Part shown: positions 36,694 through 44,063 of the stretch, in pieces
Layout of the letters: every line of letters begins with the position of its first letter
Position numbering within the stretch: the first letter of the stretch is position 1
Source of the DNA: UBA7430 sp002478765
Lineage (GTDB): Bacteria; Bacteroidota; Bacteroidia; Flavobacteriales; UBA7430
DNA: 64,000 bases
Assembly: GCA_943789355.1 (NCBI GenBank)
Contig: CALSTU010000001.1
Span: 124,001 to 188,000 of the forward strand
Direction of reading: 5' to 3'
Translations under genes and position numbers: made by a program
Notes under the pieces: model-generated
Told to the model about the DNA's origin: nothing
What the model saw: the letters and a program-made list of their open reading frames with translations, nothing else
Databases searched by the model: none

Positions 36694-37329
36694 ATGGATT
36701 ACTTGTTTTTTTTATGTGCCTATTTAATTGGATCAATTCCCAGTTCAGTGTGGATAGGGAAAAAATTCTACGACATTGATGTGCGCGAACACGGAAGTGG
36801 TAATGCCGGTGCAACAAATAGTTTTAGAATTTTAGGTAAACGTGTTGGCAGCATCGTTTTATTCATAGACATTTTCAAAGCCTGGTTCTCAACCTATGCA
36901 TTGAGCTACATAGCAAACGACCAATCGATTGAAAACATGTTAGGACTCGGAATGGTTGCTGTACTTGGACATATCTTCCCGGTATACATTGGCTTTAGAG
37001 GAGGCAAAGGAATTGCAAGTTTGCTTGGCGTGATCATTGCCGTACAACCAGTGGCAGCACTTTTTTCCATCATTGCATTTCTTACATCACTTGTTTTAAG
37101 TCGATATGTATCTTTAAGTTCCATCCTTGCTGCTTGTACATTTCCTTCCACCATCATCTTTTATATAAACAGTGACAACAATGCGCTCATATCATTTTCT
37201 ATCATGGTGTGTATTCTTGTTCTTTTTACTCACAAAAAGAATATTGATCGACTCTTTAAAAGAGAAGAATCTAAAGTAAATCTTCCGAAGAAAATTTTCA
37301 AAAGAAAATTAAAAAGAAAGCGAAATTAA
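36694..37329 (+). CDS. plsY: Glycerol-3-phosphate acyltransferase PlsY
   Basis: Membrane enzyme that transfers acyl groups from acyl-phosphate to glycerol 3-phosphate, the first step of phospholipid synthesis. The three PlsY motifs are present: LIGSIPSSVWIGK (about 10-22) with HGSGNAGATNSFRILGK (about 33-49), GHIFPVYIGFRGGKGIAS (about 97-114), and SLSSILAACTFP (about 139). Five or so membrane helices are predicted. The C-terminus is unusually basic (KLKRKRN). I chose the ATG at 36694 (MDYLFFL) because conservation begins there; at 211 residues it matches the family. Confidence 0.93.
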   Translation: MDYLFFLCAYLIGSIPSSVWIGKKFYDIDVREHGSGNAGATNSFRILGKRVGSIVLFIDIFKAWFSTYALSYIANDQSIENMLGLGMVAVLGHIFPVYIGFRGGKGIASLLGVIIAVQPVAALFSIIAFLTSLVLSRYVSLSSILAACTFPSTIIFYINSDNNALISFSIMVCILVLFTHKKNIDRLFKREESKVNLPKKIFKRKLKRKRN

Positions 37330-37363
37330 ATTTTACTTACCCTGTAAATTTCAAAAGCTTTCC

Positions 37364-37371
37364 TATATTTG
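37364..37371 (+). promoter_or_regulatory. -7 promoter box of the tRNA-Arg gene
   Basis: TATATTTG, an exact TAnnTTTG match, ends 15 bases before the mature tRNA 5' end, leaving a short 5' leader of about nine bases for RNase P. Confidence 0.6.
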
Positions 37372-37386
37372 CATCCGTATTAAAAT

Positions 37387-37460
37387 GGCCCCGTAGCTCA
37401 ACTGGATAGAGTATCACACTACGAATGTGACGGTTGCAGGTTCGAATCTTGCCGGGGTCA
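37387..37460 (+). tRNA. tRNA-Arg (anticodon ACG)
   Basis: A 74-base cloverleaf. The acceptor stem GGCCCCG pairs with CGGGGTC (one G-U), the D-arm contains GCTC/GAGT, the anticodon stem TCACA/TGTGA encloses the loop CTACGAA with anticodon ACG, and the T-arm has GCAGG/CTTGC around TTCGAAT. The discriminator is A and CCA is not encoded. ACG is expected to be edited to ICG and read CGU, CGC and CGA. A promoter box lies upstream and a terminator six bases downstream, so it is a single-gene unit. Confidence 0.96.
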
Positions 37461-37800
37461 CTCAAGCGGAGAATTGGTTAACAAAAACCAAATCTCCGTT
37501 TTTTTTATTCCCCTCAACTTATTTACTATTTCACATACAAGAAAAGACAGAATTCAAGCTTCTGATACGAATTTATCATTTGACTGTCTTGAACAAATCC
37601 AGACGGAAATACTAAATTTTGAATTTTCATTTATTGACCTAAATCCTAAAAAGACTATGTCTTATTGAGATTTGATGATTATAACAAATTTAGTTTTGAT
37701 TAAATTGGTTTGTTGTTGGGAATGAGCAACACATAAACCAAACAAATATTATTTTTCTAGATAACTATTGTGACTTTTCTTTAGGTTGAGCATTTTCATT
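37461..37800. other. Gene-poor stretch after tRNA-Arg
   Basis: After the tRNA terminator there are about 290 bases with no recognisable gene. The frame ending at 37668 has a coding-like tail (LEQIQTEILNFEFSFIDLNP) but its only starts lie inside the terminator and it matches nothing I recognise; it may be a decayed gene end. No copy of the tRNA 3' end that would mark an integrated element was noticed. Confidence 0.5.
37467..37507 (+). terminator. Intrinsic terminator of the tRNA-Arg gene
   Basis: CGGAGA-A-TTGGTT pairs with AACCAA-A-TCTCCG (a single A-A mismatch), followed by a run of eight or more T. Confidence 0.92.
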
Positions 37801-38532
37801 TTAATGAGGCTTAACATTTACGTATAATGTGTCAGCATTTATACCGGTAAATATTCCAAACGCATTTTCAAGCTCAGTCGGTGGGTTCGTAATATTTTGT
37901 GAAGTGTCATCACTATCTTCATAAAGTACTGCTAAATCAGGATTTATATGAAATAATATGATTCGATGTTTACCATAATATGAAAAACGCCTAGTATTCA
38001 TTGAATAATAATCTGATTGAGTTGGCGCTAAATTAAACGATTGATTAATAGATGACACATTGCTGTTATCATAAATTGAAGTAGGGTTTGACTCCATGTT
38101 TTCTATCAATAAAAAGTAGTATGAGCCATCTGTATTATCCCAGGAAAGTTCTAATGCATCGGGATCATTGCCTGTAAAGACATCATCGCTAACTTTAACA
38201 ATAGAATCAGATAAATATAAGTTCACTGGTTTTTCAGGCACAGTTGTTATGGATGAAACTAGCAAATTGTTGTAGAAGAATTCAAGTTCAAAAGTACTAT
38301 ATTCAGTAATATCAATATTAGAGTGTGTATATTTACCATCACCTATTGAAATAAGGTCATAATAGAAATTTCCATCAAAAACTCTCACAGATAACGAATC
38401 TAAATTATCTGACGAATTTACCGCATTGTTTGAGTAAAGAACCTGCCGTGAAATTTTAATTTCTAGTGGTTGACCAGCAAAAAGATATCCTTCAACAACC
38501 GGTATATCTTCAAAATCTGGGTTGATATTTTC
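37801..38532 (-). pseudogene. 5'-truncated DUF4249-like lipoprotein gene
   Basis: The minus-strand frame is open from 38532 (just after an in-frame TAA at 38533-38535) to the stop at 37801, 243 codons. The residues DIPVVEGYLFAGQPLEIKI near its start, then YSNNAVNSSDN, VRVFDGNFYYDL, GDGKYTH and VSSITTVPEKP, follow the pattern of DUF4249, a Bacteroidota outer-membrane lipoprotein family. There is no ATG and no lipoprotein signal peptide; the first usable start is a GTG at 38388, well inside the domain. The 5' end therefore seems lost at the junction with the histidine kinase gene. The family assignment is by pattern and moderately sure; the truncation is seen directly. Confidence 0.65.
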
Positions 38533-39183
38533 TTAAGTACGATTATTACCTTCTCAACGATCAGGCGTAAAAGAGAACAAGCCGAGGCAGAGGCGAAAAT
38601 TGCAAGACATGAAGCTGAATCTAAGTTTCTTCGGTCACAGATTAATCCTCATTTTATGTTCAATAATCTCAATAACATTTACACCTTGGCTCAGCTAAAA
38701 TCAGATAAAACTCCTGATGCAATACTTCGCTTGTCTGACTTATTGAGGTATGTACTTTACGATTCTGAGAGGAAAATTGTGAATCTATCGCAAGAATTAG
38801 ATTATTTAAGTCAGTTCATAGACTTAAGTCTACTCAAAGATGAAGATCGAACGAATGTCAAAGTCGATCTAAAGCCATGTCAATCAGATTTACAAATTGC
38901 ACCTTTAATTCTCATTCCCTTTGTGGAAAATGCATTTAAACACAGTAACGTTGAGGACAAGCAAGATGGGTTTATTCATATCTCCTCATCTTGTCATGAA
39001 ACCCGAATTACTTTGGTCATCGAAAATTCCGTATCGAAAGAAGAACAAAAAAACCATATATCAGGAGTAGGCCTCGAAAATGTAAAACGTAGATTGGATT
39101 TAATATACCCTAATAAACATGTATTAAATGTGATTAAATCGGAAGATAAATACCATGTTTCACTTGAAATTGAATTGGTATGA
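38470..39183 (+). CDS. LytS-type sensor histidine kinase missing its membrane domain
   Basis: Homology begins with FLSTIITFSTIRRKREQAEAE (split as FLSTIITFSTIRR and KREQAEAEAK), which looks like the end of the last membrane helix and the coiled linker, followed by the complete kinase core: phospho-acceptor His in LRSQINPHFMFNNLNNIY (about 52-69), N-box LILIPFVENAFKHS (about 143-156) and GVGLENVKRRLDLIYP (about 199-214). Family members have four to six N-terminal membrane helices, absent here; the first about 17 codons from the TTG at 38470 are antisense to the DUF4249-like remnant. The gene overlaps the response regulator by ATGA. It may be a soluble kinase core or non-functional. Confidence 0.72.
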   Translation: MTSKKISFNNRYIFKIWVDIFLSTIITFSTIRRKREQAEAEAKIARHEAESKFLRSQINPHFMFNNLNNIYTLAQLKSDKTPDAILRLSDLLRYVLYDSERKIVNLSQELDYLSQFIDLSLLKDEDRTNVKVDLKPCQSDLQIAPLILIPFVENAFKHSNVEDKQDGFIHISSSCHETRITLVIENSVSKEEQKNHISGVGLENVKRRLDLIYPNKHVLNVIKSEDKYHVSLEIELV

Positions 39184-39854
39184 AATTTCGATGCCTAATT
39201 GTAGATGACGAACAGTTAGCCCGGGAGCTAATTGAAATGTACTGTAATAAAACGCCAGGATTAGAGGTGGTTGGATTATGCAAAAACACTCAAGAAGCCA
39301 TGGCAGTGATGAGCAAAGAGAAAATTGACATTCTCTTTTTAGACATCCAAATGCCTGACTTAAGTGGTGTTGATTTCGCTAAAACACTGATAGATAGTCC
39401 AAATATCATTTTCACCACAGCATATAATAACTACGCGATAGATGGATTTGAACTAGATGCAGTTGACTATCTGTTAAAACCAATTGCATACAATCGATTT
39501 TTAAAGGCAATTCAAAAGGTAAGCCTTCGATCTCCAAAAAAAACCTCAAATACTCACATACATATAAAAGCTGATCACAAAGTTCATAGGATAAAATTCA
39601 ACGATATATTATACATTGAAGGTTTAAGGGAATATGTGACTATTTACACCAAAGAGAAAAAATTAATTACCCTCGAATCATTAAAAAAACTTGAAGAGAT
39701 TTTACCATCAAGTTTCAAAAGAGTTCATAAATCATTCATTGTAAATACCAAATTCATAGACTCTATATGGGGCAACCAGCTGGAGGTAGGTAAGACCAAA
39801 ATACCTATTGGTAAAAGTTATAAGAAAGTAGTTTTAAAATTATTCGAAAATTAA
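39180..39854 (+). CDS. LytTR-family response regulator
   Basis: A 224-residue regulator. The receiver domain (1-120) has the acidic pair in LIVDDEQLAREL, the phospho-acceptor Asp in ILFLDIQMPDLSG (about residue 56), the Thr of IFTTAYNNYAIDGF and Lys of DYLLKPIAYNRFLKAI (about 104). The LytTR DNA-binding domain follows (about 130-222, IHIKADHKVHRIKFNDILYIEG split as IHIKADHKVHRI and DILYIEGLREYVTIY; SFKRVHKSFIVN). It is intact although its partner kinase gene, overlapping by four bases, is truncated at the 5' end. Confidence 0.93.
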   Translation: MKFRCLIVDDEQLARELIEMYCNKTPGLEVVGLCKNTQEAMAVMSKEKIDILFLDIQMPDLSGVDFAKTLIDSPNIIFTTAYNNYAIDGFELDAVDYLLKPIAYNRFLKAIQKVSLRSPKKTSNTHIHIKADHKVHRIKFNDILYIEGLREYVTIYTKEKKLITLESLKKLEEILPSSFKRVHKSFIVNTKFIDSIWGNQLEVGKTKIPIGKSYKKVVLKLFEN

Positions 39855-40089
39855 TAAGTTCGAAAAAATCATTTTTTTTGAAAAAGTTCAAACCGATAAT
39901 TTCAAAAAAGTATTGTTCCATGTTCTATTATTAAATAGATGAAGTATTAAACATGACAATTTAACACAAGGCTACCTTGATGATCTCAAACAATCACATG
40001 TATTTAATGCCATGAAGTGTTACATATAAATTGGTGCTTTTTCAACACAGTCTTTACCCTTTCAATACCAAATATCCAAACTCATACGA

Positions 40090-43000
40090 TTAATCATTTG
40101 GTAAATATTTCAGAACATCTTCATTTAAAACCTTTATTTGATACCCGCGACTCGGATGCATATCACCAATACCATTAAAGCCCATTGACGGAAGATATGC
40201 AGAACCTGAATAATCTTTAACAATCACTAAGTTTCCTAAGTCATTAATGTCTGAGAATACAGATGCAGCATCAGATGGCCCCAATTTTAAGTAACCTATC
40301 AAATTCCAGCCCGGACTTAATGTTATTGGATAATCATTTGGGATGGCGTAATCTCCAAATATCTCTAGAGATGCTTCAGTAGTAGTTTTTATCTGGTAGC
40401 CTTGACCCACTTGAAGATCACCCACACCATTAAAGTTCCACTCTTTCAAATAAGCAGCCCCATTGAAGTCCTTAATGATGATTACATCATCAACTATTGG
40501 AGATACTACAGATGCCAGATCCATGTCTTCTGCAATCATGTAGGTAGAAAACATAGACCAACCAATTGGAATAGCAATCATCTGTCTCGTGGGACTGAGC
40601 TGATCGAAACCCTGATCGTTTGCAGCATTAGGACTTCCATTCACATTGATACAAGCCCAACTTTCGGGCAAATCGTTGTCTAAGTCGGGTGAAACTAATT
40701 CTAATGTGTAACCTGTTTCGTCTGCACAGATTGGCCAAGGATTTACAGATTGATAGTCTACAATGTCTTGTAAGGTTCCATTTTGATTATAAAGCCGAAC
40801 AGCATCGGAGCCTCCATAACCAAAGTTCAAATCTCCTACATACGGAATACCTGGTAAAACAGACCTGAAATCAGTTTCTTTTTTAACAATCACAAGGTAG
40901 CCTTCAGCATCAATTTTCGTTCCATCAGGAATTACAAAAACATGCGTATCGTCATCATCTTTTATTTGCCAGTTAGAAACGTCTATTGAAGATGTATTTG
41001 GGTTATAGAGTTCAATCCAATCGTCTGCGTCAAATGTGGCAATAGATTTGTAATTGATCTCGTTAATTACAAGAGGATATGTTGTTTCTGTGGGAGTGAA
41101 ATTGGGAATGACTTCAAAAGATTCCGTAAGTAATACTTCTATGGTTTTATCGATGGAATATAAGTCCCCGCTCCAATGAGAAAATTCGTATCCAAACGCT
41201 GCTGTTGCCATTAACTTTACAGGTACGGTTTCAAAATAATCACCCGTCCAGGTTTCATCTTGAATATTCAGATTTTCATTAACCTCAACGAAACCTTGTT
41301 TGATGTCAGGGTTTGTAATGGCAAGTGGATGGAAGTTTGGGAGATTAAATTGCTGCTTGATATGTTCTTTAGCAATGGGATGCCTGTTAGTCCCAAAACT
41401 TTTCATGTTGGTTACATAATAATCAACATGCGCGTTGATGTCGGTTATTTCATAACCTAACAAAGGATCATCTTTCCAGCGAGTGTAATGCGTAAGCACT
41501 TCGGGTTCAATCGTTGAGTAAATTTGATCAATATGATTGATCACATTGTCTGGTAAAAACCGAGTATTTAATTCATCAGCATAGCGATTAATGAACTGAT
41601 TTCTAAACCCATTATTTGCAATCAGCTTTCTAAATAATAACGTTGACCAAGGTGGGTTTGGCCATCCTGGCCCATTGGGATTTAAAGCGAAGCTAAGGGT
41701 GTTATCATAATGGTTGGAAATATTCCAAAACGGCCCAAAACCAAAATCAGTATCGTACATAATCCAACGCCATTTGGTGTCTGGGTGTTTCCAAAACTTA
41801 ATATTGTTTCCTGGCCAATCCTGATTGTTTATAAATATATTCGTTGCTTGGTAAAGTGTGTAATTTTTAAGATCTATTCTATCCTTGATGAATTCAAAAT
41901 TAGAATCCTCTGATAAATCTGTATTTTCAATGTAGGCGATTAGCTCATTATATTCATCATTACTCCCCTCTATAACTTCTGCATTATTGGTCAAAAGTGT
42001 AATACTTTCAGCATCAACATTGTGTTTAGAGGCCAACATATGCTCGTTAATCTTTTCACGCATGTTGTACATTCCCCAATAGGCTCCATTAATGTATGTG
42101 GCAACAGGATTGTGGTCTTGAAAATCCAAATCCGACCCGCGCATTAGGCTGGTGATCATGATATCCTTCATGCTCGACCTCATCCAATCTTGACCAGAAT
42201 TCCTAAGGGTAAACGCCTCAAAGTCGTTGTAAGCTACGTTATCAAAAAAAGAGTGTTCAAATTTTGAATCGCCGTATTGTCCCCTTGCAAAAAATGAAAG
42301 TGAGCGTTGACTGTTTTGACCCCTACTCCAGCCTCCAAAAATCTTAACTCCTGCATTAAACTCAACAAATTCATCATTGTCATTTTCATAAAACGAAAAG
42401 TGAACTGGACGCTCCCAATCTTCCCAGAAATTTGCACCAAAATAAGGTACGTCGGTCTGATAAGTTCCCTCGGGACCAAAAACATAAATTCCAGAATCTT
42501 CGTCAAAAAAATCAATCGGATCAACACTTAACAGCAAAACATCAATCTCATGATTAGAATCAAAAATGTAGGACTCAGTGAAAACTGGTGAGGGCAGATA
42601 ATTATCTGAATATATTTGGGCTCTAACGCTTAGATTGGTTGAAATTTGAATCGGAGATGTATAAATCTGTGACAATGCGTTAGGGGCACTTCCATCTGTC
42701 GTGTAACGAATTAGCTGAGAAAAATCATTTCCTGAAAGAGAAAGATTTACAGGGGCATCTTTAAAACCTCCATTTTCAGAAAAAACAAGCTCATTTTGAA
42801 CTGTTCCCAAGAATTCTTCGTCAGCATTTTGATCGGCGGGGGTCGTTTCTATATAATTAACCATGTTTCCAGAAGTGTTTGACACTCCAATTGATACATC
42901 TGGTGGTAATCCTTCAATTAATAATTGATCAATAATGTTTCCTAAATTATCTGAAAGCGTTAGGGTTTCTGCATTCTTTGAAATTTTAAAATTTGTATGA

Positions 43001-43866
43001 AAGGTGTTTTTTTCGTTTAAGTTTAAAATTTCAGGCGGTTCAACTCCTAAATTGTTGGGTTCAGAAAAAATTGCGGATAAAAATGGGATGATTGTAAAAT
43101 CTGATGAGCCTGAACTTATGTTGTGAGCCTGAATGGCTAAAACATTTTCACCTTCAACCAAAATCGAGCTAAAATCAGATATCGTAAATCGATCCGGTAG
43201 ACCCCCACCATACATTTGAGCTTCGTGGTCTTGATTTGTAGAAGCATTAAAGGCAGGCGGCACACCAATGATGTTCGCACGTGCAACCTCAACCCCGTTG
43301 ATGTAAGCTACAAAAGCATCGTCATAATCAATATCCAGAATTAAAGAAATTACTTCGTCAACGCTGCTGATGTTAAAATTCTTCCTTAGATATACAGATA
43401 AGGTTCCATTAGGTAATGAGGTAGCATCATCACCATCTGCGTAACCAAAACCAGAAGCGCCATTATCCCAATTCGAATCATTAAAATTTAAACGGGTCCA
43501 ATTTGTATTTGGTTCTGAACTTGGAATCAAATATTTACAAACATCGCCTTGATTAACAAGCGTTCTTGTTGAAGTTATTTGATCGCGGTCTTTATCTGAA
43601 GCCCACAAGAGTAAATAATCATTTGCAGGAATCGTTACACTGGGAAAGCTCCATTTTGATAAATCTTTTTCATCATCAGAAATAGTCCAATTTTCAAGGT
43701 TCACATTTTGAGATCCATCATTATAAAGTTCAATCCAATCTGGCGTATCTCCATCTTCGTCAGTAAGAATAGAATTCGACGAGACGACTTCATTGAATCT
43801 TATGCTTTGAGCATGTATAAAGGTTGCCGTAAAAAGAGTGAGAAGAGTTAAAATTAAATACCTCAT
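40090..43866 (-). CDS. Large secreted CotH-kinase-fold protein with lamin-tail domains
   Basis: A 1258-residue exported protein. Signal peptide 1-19 (ending IHAQ); lamin-tail domain about 20-90 (IRFNEVVSSNS, TPDWIELYNDG); a jelly-roll-like region about 105-275; a chitobiase-type repeat about 370-440 (RYTTDGSAPNALS); CotH kinase domain about 475-790 with NNQDWPGNNIKFW (about 680) and the metal-binding YDTDFGFG (about 705); a repeat-like beta domain (about 860-925); second lamin-tail domain about 930-1080 (LVINEINYKS); then two C-terminal repeats, about 1100-1172 and 1184-1255, each running GW ... VIIKDFNG or VIVKDYSG ... FNGVGD or FNGIGD ... GYQIK. Known CotH phosphorylates spore-coat proteins; this target is unknown. 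No typical sorting domain ends it. Confidence 0.88.
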   Translation of the reverse strand: MRYLILTLLTLFTATFIHAQSIRFNEVVSSNSILTDEDGDTPDWIELYNDGSQNVNLENWTISDDEKDLSKWSFPSVTIPANDYLLLWASDKDRDQITSTRTLVNQGDVCKYLIPSSEPNTNWTRLNFNDSNWDNGASGFGYADGDDATSLPNGTLSVYLRKNFNISSVDEVISLILDIDYDDAFVAYINGVEVARANIIGVPPAFNASTNQDHEAQMYGGGLPDRFTISDFSSILVEGENVLAIQAHNISSGSSDFTIIPFLSAIFSEPNNLGVEPPEILNLNEKNTFHTNFKISKNAETLTLSDNLGNIIDQLLIEGLPPDVSIGVSNTSGNMVNYIETTPADQNADEEFLGTVQNELVFSENGGFKDAPVNLSLSGNDFSQLIRYTTDGSAPNALSQIYTSPIQISTNLSVRAQIYSDNYLPSPVFTESYIFDSNHEIDVLLLSVDPIDFFDEDSGIYVFGPEGTYQTDVPYFGANFWEDWERPVHFSFYENDNDEFVEFNAGVKIFGGWSRGQNSQRSLSFFARGQYGDSKFEHSFFDNVAYNDFEAFTLRNSGQDWMRSSMKDIMITSLMRGSDLDFQDHNPVATYINGAYWGMYNMREKINEHMLASKHNVDAESITLLTNNAEVIEGSNDEYNELIAYIENTDLSEDSNFEFIKDRIDLKNYTLYQATNIFINNQDWPGNNIKFWKHPDTKWRWIMYDTDFGFGPFWNISNHYDNTLSFALNPNGPGWPNPPWSTLLFRKLIANNGFRNQFINRYADELNTRFLPDNVINHIDQIYSTIEPEVLTHYTRWKDDPLLGYEITDINAHVDYYVTNMKSFGTNRHPIAKEHIKQQFNLPNFHPLAITNPDIKQGFVEVNENLNIQDETWTGDYFETVPVKLMATAAFGYEFSHWSGDLYSIDKTIEVLLTESFEVIPNFTPTETTYPLVINEINYKSIATFDADDWIELYNPNTSSIDVSNWQIKDDDDTHVFVIPDGTKIDAEGYLVIVKKETDFRSVLPGIPYVGDLNFGYGGSDAVRLYNQNGTLQDIVDYQSVNPWPICADETGYTLELVSPDLDNDLPESWACINVNGSPNAANDQGFDQLSPTRQMIAIPIGWSMFSTYMIAEDMDLASVVSPIVDDVIIIKDFNGAAYLKEWNFNGVGDLQVGQGYQIKTTTEASLEIFGDYAIPNDYPITLSPGWNLIGYLKLGPSDAASVFSDINDLGNLVIVKDYSGSAYLPSMGFNGIGDMHPSRGYQIKVLNEDVLKYLPND

Positions 43867-43999
43867 AATTTGGAAATAGTCAGGGTGGTAGATTCTATTT
43901 TTTTTAATAAAAATACAAATTATATAATTAATTATAAATTACATCAATTCACATCTTCATAAGGGGTTATTGCTATGATTGGCTATAAATGAAACAAAT

Positions 44000-44032
44000 A
44001 AAAAAGCCCACTCGATGCGTGGGCTTTTTATT
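44000..44032 (-). terminator. Intrinsic terminator downstream of the TonB receptor gene
   Basis: AAAAAGCCCAC, loop TCGATGC, GTGGGCTTTTT: a stem of about eleven pairs flanked by A and T runs. Active on the minus strand behind the receptor; symmetrical enough to act both ways. Confidence 0.88.
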
Positions 44033-44063
44033 TAAGAATCTACATGATCTGCTACTCACAAAA

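Noticed and set aside
37801..38388. Complete 195-residue protein starting at the GTG
   Set aside because: The conserved pattern continues upstream of the GTG to 38532, so this is part of a truncated gene and not a complete one.
37387..40089. Integrated mobile element at tRNA-Arg
   Set aside because: No integrase, no repeated copy of the tRNA 3' end and no transposase were found; the scar at 38.5 kb is better explained by deletion or rearrangement.
39855..40089. Small gene or terminator between the response regulator and the CotH-like gene
   Set aside because: Only A/T-only pairing (near 39860-39885) and no convincing open frame are visible.
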